A DNA stretch of 44,918 nt from Alphaproteobacteria bacterium. Lineage in GTDB: Bacteria > Pseudomonadota > Alphaproteobacteria > Micavibrionales > UBA2020. The DNA is taken from contig JAPPOU010000155.1 of NCBI GenBank assembly GCA_028817795.1, forward strand, positions 67,365 to 112,282. Direction: 5' to 3'. Shown here piece by piece: positions 15,786 through 24,703 of the stretch; position 1 is the stretch's first letter, and each line of letters begins with the position of its first letter. The notes under the pieces were generated by a model that saw only the letters and a list, made by a program, of their open reading frames with translations, was not told the DNA's origin and ran no database searches. The translations under genes and the position numbers were made by a program.

Positions 15786-16814
15786 TTACTCCCTGAATAT
15801 CTTGCGCGGGTCAAAGGCATCGCGCACGGCTTCGCCGACAAAAGTGAGAAGGCTCAATAAAACCGCGAGCGAGAAAAAGGCCGTCATGCCGAGCCACGGG
15901 GCCTGCAAGTTGTTTTTTCCCTGTGACAGCATTTCCCCCAATGACGCCGAACCCGGCGGCATCCCAAAGCCCAGAAAATCAAGACTGGTCAGCGCCGTGA
16001 TCGCACCCGTCAAGACAAACGGCATCATGCTGAGCGCCGCCACCATTGCATTGGGCAGGGCGTGGCGGAACATGATAACAGGTGTCGTGACCCCCAGCGC
16101 GCGCGCGGCGCGAATATAATCAAGGTTACGCGCCTTTAAAAACTCGGCCCGCACTACATCGACCAAAGCCATCCACGAAAACAACAGCATCAGCGCCAAT
16201 AACGTGAAAAATCCCGGCTCAATCACGCTCGACATGATAATGAGCAAAAACAAAACAGGCATCCCCGACCATATCTCGATAAAGCGTTGCGTTAGCAGGT
16301 CGAACCAGCCACCGAAAAACCCCTCCATCGCGCCCACGGTAATGCCAATGGCGCTACCCGCCACCGTCAGCAACAGCCCAAAAAGAACAGAAAGCCTGAA
16401 ACCGTAAATCAACCGCGCCAGCACATCGCGCCCCTGATCGTCCGTACCCAGCCAGTTTTCGGCAGAAGGGGGTGAAGGCGCGGGCACGGTCAGGTTATAG
16501 TTTATGGTGCGATAAGAAAACTTCACCGGCGGCCAAAGCATCCAACCCTTGTCATTAATCAGCTCCTGCACGACAGGATCGCGGTAATCCGCCTCTGTTT
16601 CAAATTCCCCACCAAAAAACGTTTCGGGGTAGGTTTTGAAAACAGGCAGGTAATACCCGCCGTCAAAGCCAACCAGTATGGGTTTATCATTTGCAATCAG
16701 TTCCGCCCCCAGCGACAACAGGAACAACACCATGAATATCCACAGCGATAAATGCCCCCGCCTGTTGCGGCGAAACTGGGAAAGGCGGCGCTGCGCAATG
16801 GGGGATAACGCCAT
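15786..16814 (-). CDS. yejE: peptide ABC transporter permease, YejE type
   Basis: 342 aa inner-membrane permease, DppC/YejE family. Seen: N-terminal basic segment and first membrane helix (about residues 22-42), a long periplasmic insertion typical of YejE (about 43-135, with GGYYLPVFKTYPETFFGG), ENWLGTDDQGRDVLARLIYG before the core, then five helices. The EAA loop contacting the ATPase reads YIRAARALGVTTPVIMFRHA. The start abuts the yejB stop (TAG-ATG) and its stop is 4 nt before the yejF start. With YejB it forms the translocation path for peptides. Confidence 0.9.
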   Translation of the reverse strand: MALSPIAQRRLSQFRRNRRGHLSLWIFMVLFLLSLGAELIANDKPILVGFDGGYYLPVFKTYPETFFGGEFETEADYRDPVVQELINDKGWMLWPPVKFSYRTINYNLTVPAPSPPSAENWLGTDDQGRDVLARLIYGFRLSVLFGLLLTVAGSAIGITVGAMEGFFGGWFDLLTQRFIEIWSGMPVLFLLIIMSSVIEPGFFTLLALMLLFSWMALVDVVRAEFLKARNLDYIRAARALGVTTPVIMFRHALPNAMVAALSMMPFVLTGAITALTSLDFLGFGMPPGSASLGEMLSQGKNNLQAPWLGMTAFFSLAVLLSLLTFVGEAVRDAFDPRKIFRE

Positions 16815-17930
16815 CTACCTTGCCCCCACCGCTTCAAAATCAATGCGCGGATCGACCCATGTCATGGTGATATCGCTGATAAGCTTAATCACAAACCCCA
16901 GCAGCGTAAAAATATAAAGCGTACCAAACATGACGGGGTAATCGCGGTTGATTGCGGATTCAAACCCCAAAAGCCCCAGCCCGTCGAGCGAGAAAATCGT
17001 TTCGATCAGCAAAGAACCTGTAATAAAAACGCTCATCAATGCCGCCGGGAATCCTGCGATTACGACCAGCATGGCGTTACGAAAGATGTGGCCATATAAA
17101 ACGCGCCGTTCCGGCAGGCCTTTGGCACGGGCGGTCAGAACATATTGCCGGTTAATTTCATCAAGGAAAGCGTTCTTGGTCAAAATCGTCAGCCCCGCAA
17201 AACCGCTGATAACCATGGCGGCGACGGGCAGCGTGATGTGCCAGAAGTAATCTTTGACCTGCTGCCACATGCTCATATCCGCAAAGCCGTCTGACGTCAG
17301 GCCGCGCAACGGGAAAATACTGAAGTACTGCCCGCCCGCAAAAACGACGATCAAAAAAATCGCAAACATAAAGCCCGGTATCGCATAGCCTGCGATAATT
17401 ACGCCCGATGTCCAGACATCAAAGGCCGAACCATCCCGCACAGCCTTTCTGATACCCAAGGGAATAGACAAAAGATACACCAGCAGCGTTGTCCAAAGCC
17501 CCAGCGAGATAGAGACCGGCATTTTATCGAGCACCAGATCAATCACGCGGCGGTCTTGATAATAACTCTCCCCAAAATCGAACTTCAGGTAGTTTTTGAG
17601 CATTAAAGCAAAACGCGCGCCCATTGGCTTGTCAAAGCCAAACTGCTTTTCAAGGGATTTGATAAATTCAGGGTCCAGCCCCTGCGCACCGCGATATTTT
17701 GACGAACCGCTACCGGAGGCAGACTGGTTTTGCATGACCTGTCGTGCCGCCGTATCCCCGCCCCCGCCTGAAAAACGGGAGGTTGCAGAGGTTTCAATGC
17801 CCTGCAATTTGGCAATCATCTGTTCCACAGGGCCGCCGGGCGCCAATTGCACAATAAAAAAGTTAAGCGCGATAATCCCCAGCAGCGTCGGGATCATCAA
17901 AAGCAGGCGGCGGATGATATAGGCGGTCAT
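16815..17930 (-). CDS. yejB: peptide ABC transporter permease, YejB type
   Basis: 371 aa inner-membrane permease of the DppB/YejB family. The N-terminus [20 protein letters not shown] is the first membrane helix of the family, followed by [13 protein letters not shown]. The YejB-specific insertion (about residues 45-100) contains a Gly/Ser-rich stretch. The EAA loop is [20 protein letters not shown]. It starts 5 nt after the yejA stop, so the four genes are a single operon with the usual order. Confidence 0.9.
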   Translation of the reverse strand: MTAYIIRRLLLMIPTLLGIIALNFFIVQLAPGGPVEQMIAKLQGIETSATSRFSGGGGDTAARQVMQNQSASGSGSSKYRGAQGLDPEFIKSLEKQFGFDKPMGARFALMLKNYLKFDFGESYYQDRRVIDLVLDKMPVSISLGLWTTLLVYLLSIPLGIRKAVRDGSAFDVWTSGVIIAGYAIPGFMFAIFLIVVFAGGQYFSIFPLRGLTSDGFADMSMWQQVKDYFWHITLPVAAMVISGFAGLTILTKNAFLDEINRQYVLTARAKGLPERRVLYGHIFRNAMLVVIAGFPAALMSVFITGSLLIETIFSLDGLGLLGFESAINRDYPVMFGTLYIFTLLGFVIKLISDITMTWVDPRIDFEAVGAR

Positions 17931-17935
17931 GTCTC

Positions 17936-19756
17936 TTATTTCGCAGGTTCTTGTTGCCCTGCAAATTTAGCAGCCTTTTGCGCGTCATACCACCATGTAT
18001 CGACATAGCCCAGATTGAACGGCGCAGGGCTTTCGGGCTTTCCAAACTTATCCCACCACGCCACACGATGAAAAGACGTATGCCAATTGGGGATAACGTA
18101 CCAGTTCCATAGCAACACCCGGTCCAGCGCGGCAGTGGCACAGGCCAGATCTTCGCGGCTTTTCGCGCCAATAATCGCCTTGATAAGCGCATCTACAGCA
18201 GGGCTTTTGATGCCGATCACATTACGGCTACCTTTGGTATCCGCCTTGGCACTCCCCCAAAAGTCATATTGTTCATTCCCCGGTGACTGGGATTGTGGAA
18301 AGACTTCTATGGTCATGTCAAAATCGAAAGCATCCATGCGGTTTTGATATTGCGCGACATCGACAATGCGCAGCTTGGCTTCAATCCCCAGCTTTTTCAG
18401 GTTCGCGATCACAGGGTTGATCCAGCGGGCAAAAGAATCGTTATAGATCAGGAATTCAAACCGGAACACCTGCCCATCTTTTTCAAGAAGACCGCTTTGC
18501 CCGACACGCCAGCCCGCTTCATCCAAAAGTTTTTTGGCATAGGCAAGGTTTTTGCGCACACCCCTGCCGCTGCCATCTGTTTGGGGTGGCTGGTATGCTG
18601 TTGTAAATACCTCTTCCGGCACCTGATCGCGCCATGGCTCCAGCAATGCCAGCTCGCACGCTTTAGGCAGGCCTGTTGCTGCAAGGTCGGAATTTTCAAA
18701 GTAGCTATCATTCCGGGTATAGGACCCATGGGCGAACTGCCTGTTCGACCATTCAAAATCAAAGGCCTGATTAATCGCTTCGCGCACGCGGCGGTCTGCA
18801 AACATAGGACGGCGCGTATTAAAGGCAAAACCCTGCATCCCTGTCGGGATTTTATGGGGGATTTGGGCTTTTTGAATATCACCGCGCTTAACAGGCGGCG
18901 CGTCATATTGCGTGTGCCATGCCTTGGCGATATTTTCCTGCCGCACGTCATAGGCGCCTGCAAAAAACGCCTCCAGCAGCACGCTGTCATCGCGGTACAT
19001 GTCGTAAATGATCGCATCGAAATTATACCGACCCCTGTTGATGGCAAGGTCTTTGCCCCAGTAATCTTTCACACGTTCATAGACAATACGCTTTCCGGCA
19101 TCAACGTCTTTAATGCGATACGGGCCGCTGCCCAAAACAGGGGTAAGAGTTGTTGACGAAAAATCTTTTCCATCCAGCGCGTGTTTGGGTAAAACAGGAA
19201 GCTGGCCCATAATCAGCGGCAGCTCGCCATTATCTGCCATGTCGAAAACAAATTTCACACGGTGCGGGTTTTCGATGACGGCTTCCTTCACATGGCCGTA
19301 ATATGCGCGGTAAAATGGATGGCCATCTTTCATTAAGGTATTAAAGCTCCACACCACGTCATCCGCCGTCAATGGCTTGCCATCATGCCAGCGCGCTTCT
19401 TTCCTGAGGTTAAAAATAACGAAACTTCTGTCTTCGGGCATTTCAACACTTTTTGCGATCAGGCCATATTCGGTGAAAGGCTCGTCATATGATTCCGTCA
19501 TCAAGGTATCGAACGTCAAGGTTACACCGGGGGCAGTCAAACCCTTTAAGATAAACGGCTTAACATTGTCATACGTGCCGCGTGCCGACAATGTCACCGC
19601 GCCCCCTTTTGGTGCATCAGGATTGACGTAATCAAACGCCGTGAAATCCTGCACATATTTCGGCTGGCCGTGCATGGCAAGGGCATGCGCGGGTTCTGTT
19701 GCGCTTGCGGGTTGCGCGTATAACAAACAACATAGCAATATTAAAATAAAACGCAT
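17936..19756 (-). CDS. yejA: periplasmic peptide-binding protein, YejA type
   Basis: 606 aa. I start it at the ATG at 19756, preceded by GGGGAGAG and opening a signal peptide ([19 protein letters not shown]); the frame continues upstream without support. It delivers peptides to YejBEF. Typical YejA features: [11 protein letters not shown] and [13 protein letters not shown] near the N-terminus, [20 protein letters not shown] (the extracellular solute-binding family 5 signature, about residues 120-140), and the C-terminal NWYVIPNWH segment. Length agrees with E. coli YejA. First gene of the operon, downstream of the dotA terminator. Confidence 0.9.
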   Translation of the reverse strand: MRFILILLCCLLYAQPASATEPAHALAMHGQPKYVQDFTAFDYVNPDAPKGGAVTLSARGTYDNVKPFILKGLTAPGVTLTFDTLMTESYDEPFTEYGLIAKSVEMPEDRSFVIFNLRKEARWHDGKPLTADDVVWSFNTLMKDGHPFYRAYYGHVKEAVIENPHRVKFVFDMADNGELPLIMGQLPVLPKHALDGKDFSSTTLTPVLGSGPYRIKDVDAGKRIVYERVKDYWGKDLAINRGRYNFDAIIYDMYRDDSVLLEAFFAGAYDVRQENIAKAWHTQYDAPPVKRGDIQKAQIPHKIPTGMQGFAFNTRRPMFADRRVREAINQAFDFEWSNRQFAHGSYTRNDSYFENSDLAATGLPKACELALLEPWRDQVPEEVFTTAYQPPQTDGSGRGVRKNLAYAKKLLDEAGWRVGQSGLLEKDGQVFRFEFLIYNDSFARWINPVIANLKKLGIEAKLRIVDVAQYQNRMDAFDFDMTIEVFPQSQSPGNEQYDFWGSAKADTKGSRNVIGIKSPAVDALIKAIIGAKSREDLACATAALDRVLLWNWYVIPNWHTSFHRVAWWDKFGKPESPAPFNLGYVDTWWYDAQKAAKFAGQQEPAK

Positions 19757-19809
19757 TTCTCTCCCCATTAGCAGATGGATAAAAACAGCATACCTCAAAC
19801 AATCGCAAA

Positions 19810-19835
19810 AAAAAGGGGCCTGTAGGCCCCTTTTT
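19810..19835 (-). terminator. rho-independent terminator after dotA-like gene
   Basis: AAAAAGGGGCC, loop TGTA, GGCCCCTTTTT: an 11-bp perfect stem with an A-run and T-run on either side, between the dotA-like stop (19856) and the yejA start (19756). It separates the two minus-strand units and would work in either direction. Confidence 0.88.
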
Positions 19836-19855
19836 GTGAAAAACATACACTCACA

Positions 19856-22800
19856 CTACCCCAGCCCTTCACTGGTGTCCCTATTGCTCTTCAGGCGATC
19901 GTGTATTCTTGCACCAGCCTCACCAGCACCTTTCCTTGCACTACCCGCAAGGCCTGCCATGCGATCCGCGCCAAAGCGGGCCATGCCGGCAACAAGGCTA
20001 TGGTCATCAAAGCTCTGGTCCGGCGATCCACCCAACCAACGCATCAACGCATTCGGAATAAGATCCAACATCTTAAAGCAGGAATTCGCAACGATATAAA
20101 TCATAAACACGTACAAGCAGGCCCCAAACAAACCTGCGATGATCGTATCAATGCCGCTTTTACTAAGGTTTGTCGAGACCATCACGTCACCAATACTGGC
20201 ATTCAGGTAAACAACAAAGCTGTTAAAGACCATAATGGCACCGATATACCCCATCACAACCAAGACGGGGCGCATCAGAATGTTCAGCCACAAAATCCAA
20301 CACTGCTTCGCACTGCCTGCCAGGCCATCACCCTGCGTCGTCAAATGCGCCAGCGCCGCAATCGGCAACATAACAACCGCCTCAAAAACAGAAATCATCC
20401 ACGTTAAGACCGCAAAAGCAACACGTATGTAAGGGAGAACCGGCAGATAAAATTTAAGCACACCGCCAGCCAAAATCATAACGGTAACCATTGTTTCAAG
20501 AACCGCACCTATAGGCGTACCCAGCATGGAGATAAGGGCTGTACCACCCAAACCTGTGGCACCGACAACCAGAGATATCGTCGCCATCCCGATCATAATC
20601 TTGATCCCTGTATAGAAGAGCTTGTCACCAATAGCCAACAGATGCACAAAGGGATACACATCGTTACTGGTCCATATCAAAATGTTAGATGCCCAGTCTG
20701 CGTCTATTGACATGAGACCCAGAATTTTTCCAATCATCATGTCTGCCTGCGTTGCAGGGTTCAGCATCGCCAGAACATCGCCAATCCTCGATGCCCACCC
20801 TTTATCCGGCTTAGCAGGGTCTCCATAAACCTGTGGGCGTGCCGTACCATTGCGAGGATCGAATCCTGGAACGAAAGTAGTACCCTGCGCCGCCGCCGCA
20901 TCCGCCGCTGCTGCAGCAGAACTGAACTGTTGTTTCCACCACGCATTGGCACGCTGCATAACCTCGAGAACTTTTGCCTCCTCAGATCCTCCCTGATTGA
21001 CGTAGTTGGTATTCCTCATTTGCTGTTCAAGCGCGCTCTTAACCATTTCGCCCGGCGTGACCGTCACATAATTGCCCGACGCCGTCACCAAAAGCGATTC
21101 ATTCAGTTTGCCAAGGGTCAGGTAAAACTTACCCATATCGCCCCACCCACGCACCAGCACGGTGTTTTGCAAAAGGTCCCGCACACGGTTTTCCAAAGTC
21201 GTTCTGGGCGCACCCGCTCTGGGAACATTCATCGCCGTTTCATAGTCATCCAACAGCTCGCGGAATGCGCCGTCATTTGGCAAACGCGCCTGCCCGCCGC
21301 CACTGGGGTCTGTCCCACCATAAACACTTGGCACCATAGGCAAGCCATTTCCAGGGCTGCTAATCGCAGGACAAATGGGCTGATTTCGAATAACAGTCGG
21401 CGTTGCAGACCCACTATACTGGCCACGCGCTAACGGACTGCCATTGGTCGTGTCCCAAATAAAAACTGCAGCAAATTCACAGGCCCATTGCTTTGCAATT
21501 TGCGCTGCCGGATTCTCTGACCCCGTCCCCCCTCCGGAATCATAAAAGAAGTTAGCTTCCGCCTGCCCAATAGCCCGCACATATTCCGCTACGGCGCGGT
21601 TCAATGACGGGAAAGTCCCCCCTGGTGTCACAATATTCGGCTCACTCATCGCGGTATACCAGCTTTGTTCGGTTCTGCGCTGCATCACAGAGGGAGGAAC
21701 CGTCGGTACAAGAGGCCCTGCCGACCAATCATAAAAGGGCAGCGTGACCCGGCCGCACAGGTTTTCTGTCGTGTTGTTAGTAAAACTGTAAGACCATTCA
21801 CCACCTATAGCCTGCCCATTACCGGTGGCATCCACCTCCTGATTCGCCGGCATGGGCTGCCCATTTGTCTGTACAACTGTCGCCCAGTTCCAGCCGTTAT
21901 AGGTGACACGGCACAGCCACATATCCATGTAAGCCCGGATTGTGGCACTCTGGTTCTTGCTCACGATCTGGTTTGTAATCGTACCGGTAACGGCAGCGCC
22001 TACATAGGTTGCCCAGACGTTGCTGGCAAAGTTTGACCCCCATTCCGCTATTTTTGTCACAATCACCTGCCCGGAGCTGAACCCAAACAGGCCAGCGCCG
22101 CCGGTAGTACCCAGCGGAATCATCAGCCCCAACGCAAAGACAATGCGGATCGGCGCCCAAACCATATTATGCCGCCCACCACCAATCGTACCGGTTTTTG
22201 CTGTATCGACAATCACAGAAACAATAATCCAGAACAGCATAATGCCAGCCACCACCAGCACGCCCGAATTATAAAGGCCAAAAGCGTTGCGCAGCGCGTC
22301 CTGCAACGGACCACCCTGACCATACATGCCCTGACGCAGCATTTTATCGAGCATCATAATGCCGTAATCAGCGTGACCATTCGCGCCTACAGGAGCCGGC
22401 GGAATTGTTGTATCGAACATGCCCGTCCCGCCATAAGCTGCCATCGTGCCAGAATCTGAAGGGCGGCCTGTCATGGTAAATATTTGCGCCTTGGCCGCCT
22501 GGCCCAGCCCCAGCGCCTGCGATAAAAGAAACATCAGCATTGAACCCAGCACAGTCGCCAGCATAAAAACAACAGACGCGAACATGCACCACTGGTACGT
22601 CGTGCCCCCCATGGTGCGCAGCGTAAACCATGCTTCACCCATCATACGGGAAAAGCCGTATTTAGGGACGCCAGACGCGCCATACAAAAGCGCAGGGTGG
22701 TTTTCAGGGAGCAAACCTGCTTGCACAAATACAGCGGCTAAGGTGCGCATAAAAACAGGCACAATATGGCCGAAACCTTGCAAAGACAGGCCAATTTGCG

Positions 22801-22876
22801 GCATGAACATAAAGGCCGCGATTGATGGCTTTTTTTCTTTTTTCATGCCCTTTGAAACCCCTGTGCCATACCGCAT
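19856..22876 (-). CDS. dotA: DotA/TraY family type IVB secretion integral membrane protein
   Basis: About 1006 aa from the ATG at 22876, close to Legionella DotA in length. DotA/TraY proteins are multi-pass inner-membrane components of Dot/Icm and IncI-type conjugation systems. Seen: N-terminal helices (YQWCMFASVVFMLATVLGSM, VLVVAGIMLFWIIVSVIVD), then family motif MVWAPIRIVFALGLMIPLG followed by SSGQVIVTKIAEWGSNFASN, a periplasmic domain of about 400 residues with Gly/Pro-rich segments, and a C-terminal cluster of helices ending IVANSCFKMLDLIPNALMRW and LGG. The frame also opens from a TTG at 22930, but a promoter lies there; an ATG at 22846 is the alternative start. No other Dot/Icm gene is in the window. 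Confidence 0.85.
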   Translation of the reverse strand: MRYGTGVSKGMKKEKKPSIAAFMFMPQIGLSLQGFGHIVPVFMRTLAAVFVQAGLLPENHPALLYGASGVPKYGFSRMMGEAWFTLRTMGGTTYQWCMFASVVFMLATVLGSMLMFLLSQALGLGQAAKAQIFTMTGRPSDSGTMAAYGGTGMFDTTIPPAPVGANGHADYGIMMLDKMLRQGMYGQGGPLQDALRNAFGLYNSGVLVVAGIMLFWIIVSVIVDTAKTGTIGGGRHNMVWAPIRIVFALGLMIPLGTTGGAGLFGFSSGQVIVTKIAEWGSNFASNVWATYVGAAVTGTITNQIVSKNQSATIRAYMDMWLCRVTYNGWNWATVVQTNGQPMPANQEVDATGNGQAIGGEWSYSFTNNTTENLCGRVTLPFYDWSAGPLVPTVPPSVMQRRTEQSWYTAMSEPNIVTPGGTFPSLNRAVAEYVRAIGQAEANFFYDSGGGTGSENPAAQIAKQWACEFAAVFIWDTTNGSPLARGQYSGSATPTVIRNQPICPAISSPGNGLPMVPSVYGGTDPSGGGQARLPNDGAFRELLDDYETAMNVPRAGAPRTTLENRVRDLLQNTVLVRGWGDMGKFYLTLGKLNESLLVTASGNYVTVTPGEMVKSALEQQMRNTNYVNQGGSEEAKVLEVMQRANAWWKQQFSSAAAAADAAAAQGTTFVPGFDPRNGTARPQVYGDPAKPDKGWASRIGDVLAMLNPATQADMMIGKILGLMSIDADWASNILIWTSNDVYPFVHLLAIGDKLFYTGIKIMIGMATISLVVGATGLGGTALISMLGTPIGAVLETMVTVMILAGGVLKFYLPVLPYIRVAFAVLTWMISVFEAVVMLPIAALAHLTTQGDGLAGSAKQCWILWLNILMRPVLVVMGYIGAIMVFNSFVVYLNASIGDVMVSTNLSKSGIDTIIAGLFGACLYVFMIYIVANSCFKMLDLIPNALMRWLGGSPDQSFDDHSLVAGMARFGADRMAGLAGSARKGAGEAGARIHDRLKSNRDTSEGLG

Positions 22877-22901
22877 GAGGGCGCAACGCGCCCATCCTTT
22901 T

Positions 22902-22930
22902 ATGATACGCCTGTTTTCACGTTGCGTCAA
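22902..22930 (-). promoter_or_regulatory. promoter of the dotA-like gene, with downstream hairpin
   Basis: Minus-strand TTGACG (22925-22930), 17-nt spacer, TATCAT (22902-22907). It lies inside the longest possible reading frame, so the TTG at 22930 cannot be the start if this promoter is used. GGGCGC-GTT-GCGCCC (about 22878-22892) forms a 6-bp hairpin between AAGGA and the ATG at 22876, which may affect ribosome access. Confidence 0.6.
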
Positions 22931-22954
22931 ATTGATAGATATTTATCGAAAATT

Positions 22955-23776
22955 TTACCAGTTCAGTTTATCCATTAAAAACATTGGCTTAAATGGATAC
23001 TTGGCGAAAAAATCAGGCGTCATGGGATCATCGCGGTGAATGCCGGTCGTCACCAACGCAGAATCAAGCCCCATGCCCGCCGCGCCCGCAATATCTGTTG
23101 GCATTCCATCGCCAATCGCCAGAATTTTCAGGTCTGCGCCCCCCATTTGCGCCAAAAGATGGCTGTACACCGCACGATAGGGCTTGCCGAACCAATGCAC
23201 CGTACCGCCAAGGGATTCGTACAGCTCTGCATAGGAACCGGGGCAGTAATACAACGTATCCCCCACATGCACGACACGATCTGGATTAGGACAAACAAAA
23301 GGCAGGCCCCGTTTTTGCGCAGCTTCCAAAACCGGGCGGAAAGATTCGGGTGGCTGCGTCATATCAGGGGAATCTGACATATATATAAAGTCAGCCTCTT
23401 CCGGCCCCTTTGCCATCGTGACATCCAAATCAGCCATGATGCTGGGGTCGCTCTGGTCATCCATGCAAAAACAACGCCGCCCCCATGCGGGCAGAAATTC
23501 ATTTTTCAGCGCCGCATGCGTGGCTTCACCTGATGTCATGATCCCATCGTATAAATCTGCGGTAACGCCCATACTGTCCAGATGCGTTATAACACTCTCT
23601 GCCCGGCGCGGCACGTTGGACAGCAACCAAACCTTCCTTTTCGCCCGCCGCAATTCCTGCAACGTTGGTATCACATCCGGAAAAGGCGTATGCCCGTCAT
23701 GCACCACACCCCAAAGATCAAGGATAAATGCATCGTACAGGTGAACAATGTCTTCAATATTTTTCAGGTCACGCAT
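22955..23776 (-). CDS. HAD superfamily class IIA phosphatase
   Basis: 273 aa from the ATG at 23776, placing the nucleophile motif about 15 residues from the N-terminus as in relatives. Mg-dependent phosphatase of the NagD-like HAD-IIA class; the substrate is not predictable. Seen: motif I FILDLWGVVHDG (nucleophile Asp near residue 17), motif II WLLSNVPRRAES, a cap region, the Lys of motif III in HWFGKPYRAVY, and motif IV AIGDGMPTDIAGAAGMG near the C-terminus. It resembles the alphaproteobacterial HAD-IIA subgroup often annotated as a TIGR01459-type hydrolase. It is 78 nt upstream of dotA on the same strand and divergent from the alpha/beta hydrolase. Confidence 0.88.
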   Translation of the reverse strand: MRDLKNIEDIVHLYDAFILDLWGVVHDGHTPFPDVIPTLQELRRAKRKVWLLSNVPRRAESVITHLDSMGVTADLYDGIMTSGEATHAALKNEFLPAWGRRCFCMDDQSDPSIMADLDVTMAKGPEEADFIYMSDSPDMTQPPESFRPVLEAAQKRGLPFVCPNPDRVVHVGDTLYYCPGSYAELYESLGGTVHWFGKPYRAVYSHLLAQMGGADLKILAIGDGMPTDIAGAAGMGLDSALVTTGIHRDDPMTPDFFAKYPFKPMFLMDKLNW

Positions 23777-23801
23777 GACTGGTCTTTCATATTGCCACAA
23801 G

Positions 23802-23830
23802 TTGACGCAAACACCGTGCAATGATAGCGT
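23802..23830 (+). promoter_or_regulatory. candidate promoter of the alpha/beta hydrolase
   Basis: TTGACG (23802-23807), 17-nt spacer, TAGCGT (23825-23830). The ATG at 23837 lies 6 nt after the -10 box, where transcription would start, so the mRNA might be leaderless. The -10 is a weak match. Confidence 0.35.
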
Positions 23831-23836
23831 GCCTGC

Positions 23837-24694
23837 ATGAAAATAGAAACCACAGCATTAGATGATTTTCCCCTAACCATTGCCTATGCATGCTGGCCCG
23901 CACAGGGTGAGGAAAAAGGCACCGTTGTTGCTGTGCCCGGCTTATCCAGACAAAAAAAGGATTTTGATTTTATCGCCGCATATCTTTCCAGTCACGGCTA
24001 TACCGTTTTGGCCGTTGATCCGCCGGGGCGGGGAGAAAGCACATGGTGTAAAAACCCTGACGATTACTGCTATGATGCCTATGTTCCCATTTTCGTTTCT
24101 TTCCTGAAACAAACCTGCCCGCCCCACGTCCACTGGATCGGCACATCCATGGGCGGACTGCTTGCCATGGCCATGGTGGAAAAAGGGCATAAAAATATTT
24201 TCCGCTCACTAACGCTCGTTGATATCACACACCGCCCGAATTACCCCGTTTGCCGCGAGATATCGGAAAACCTTAGCTTTGACATTCCAGTACGACAATC
24301 CATTGAAGAGCAGGTAAAAATCATCAAGGAGGGCGGCCTTCCTCTCGGCAACGTTCCCGACCACGTCTGGCATCATTACGCCGAACACCAGCTCCGCAAA
24401 ACAGACAAAGGATATGTACCGCACTTTGACCCCAAAATTCTTATCCGCGCCAAGGCCGATCTTGCCGTACGCATCGACTATACAAAAGGCCTCAAACACC
24501 TTTCCTGCCCCATCTCCCTTGTCGCGGGCGGGAAGTCAACGCTATGCACAGCAGAGGAAATCGCTGATTTTCAAACACTCAAACCAAATGCAGGTGTCTT
24601 GATTTGTCCGGACGCCGGCCATATCCCCGCGCTCAGCGATGAAACGTCGCAAAATTTTATCAAGGATTTTCTTGATTCAGCCTCCAGCGGATAA
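23837..24694 (+). CDS. alpha/beta-hydrolase fold protein
   Basis: 285 aa, cytoplasmic, no signal peptide. The fold is shown by TVVAVPGLSRQKKDFDFIAA (oxyanion strand region, about residues 30-50), VLAVDPPGRGEST (about 67-80), the nucleophile elbow IGTSMGG (Ser near residue 102) and the C-terminal PDAGHIPAL with the catalytic His near 260. The acid is less clear: LVAGGKSTLCTAEEI has Ser where Asp is common. Substrate cannot be assigned. The gene is divergent from the HAD phosphatase and its stop faces the tipF-like gene across 9 nt. Confidence 0.87.
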   Translation: MKIETTALDDFPLTIAYACWPAQGEEKGTVVAVPGLSRQKKDFDFIAAYLSSHGYTVLAVDPPGRGESTWCKNPDDYCYDAYVPIFVSFLKQTCPPHVHWIGTSMGGLLAMAMVEKGHKNIFRSLTLVDITHRPNYPVCREISENLSFDIPVRQSIEEQVKIIKEGGLPLGNVPDHVWHHYAEHQLRKTDKGYVPHFDPKILIRAKADLAVRIDYTKGLKHLSCPISLVAGGKSTLCTAEEIADFQTLKPNAGVLICPDAGHIPALSDETSQNFIKDFLDSASSG

Positions 24695-24703
24695 CAAGCA
24701 CCA

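Noticed and set aside
19757..19846. Upstream extension of yejA
   Set aside because: It reads through the leader region and lacks a ribosome site, whereas the ATG at 19756 has GGGGAGAG and opens a normal signal peptide.
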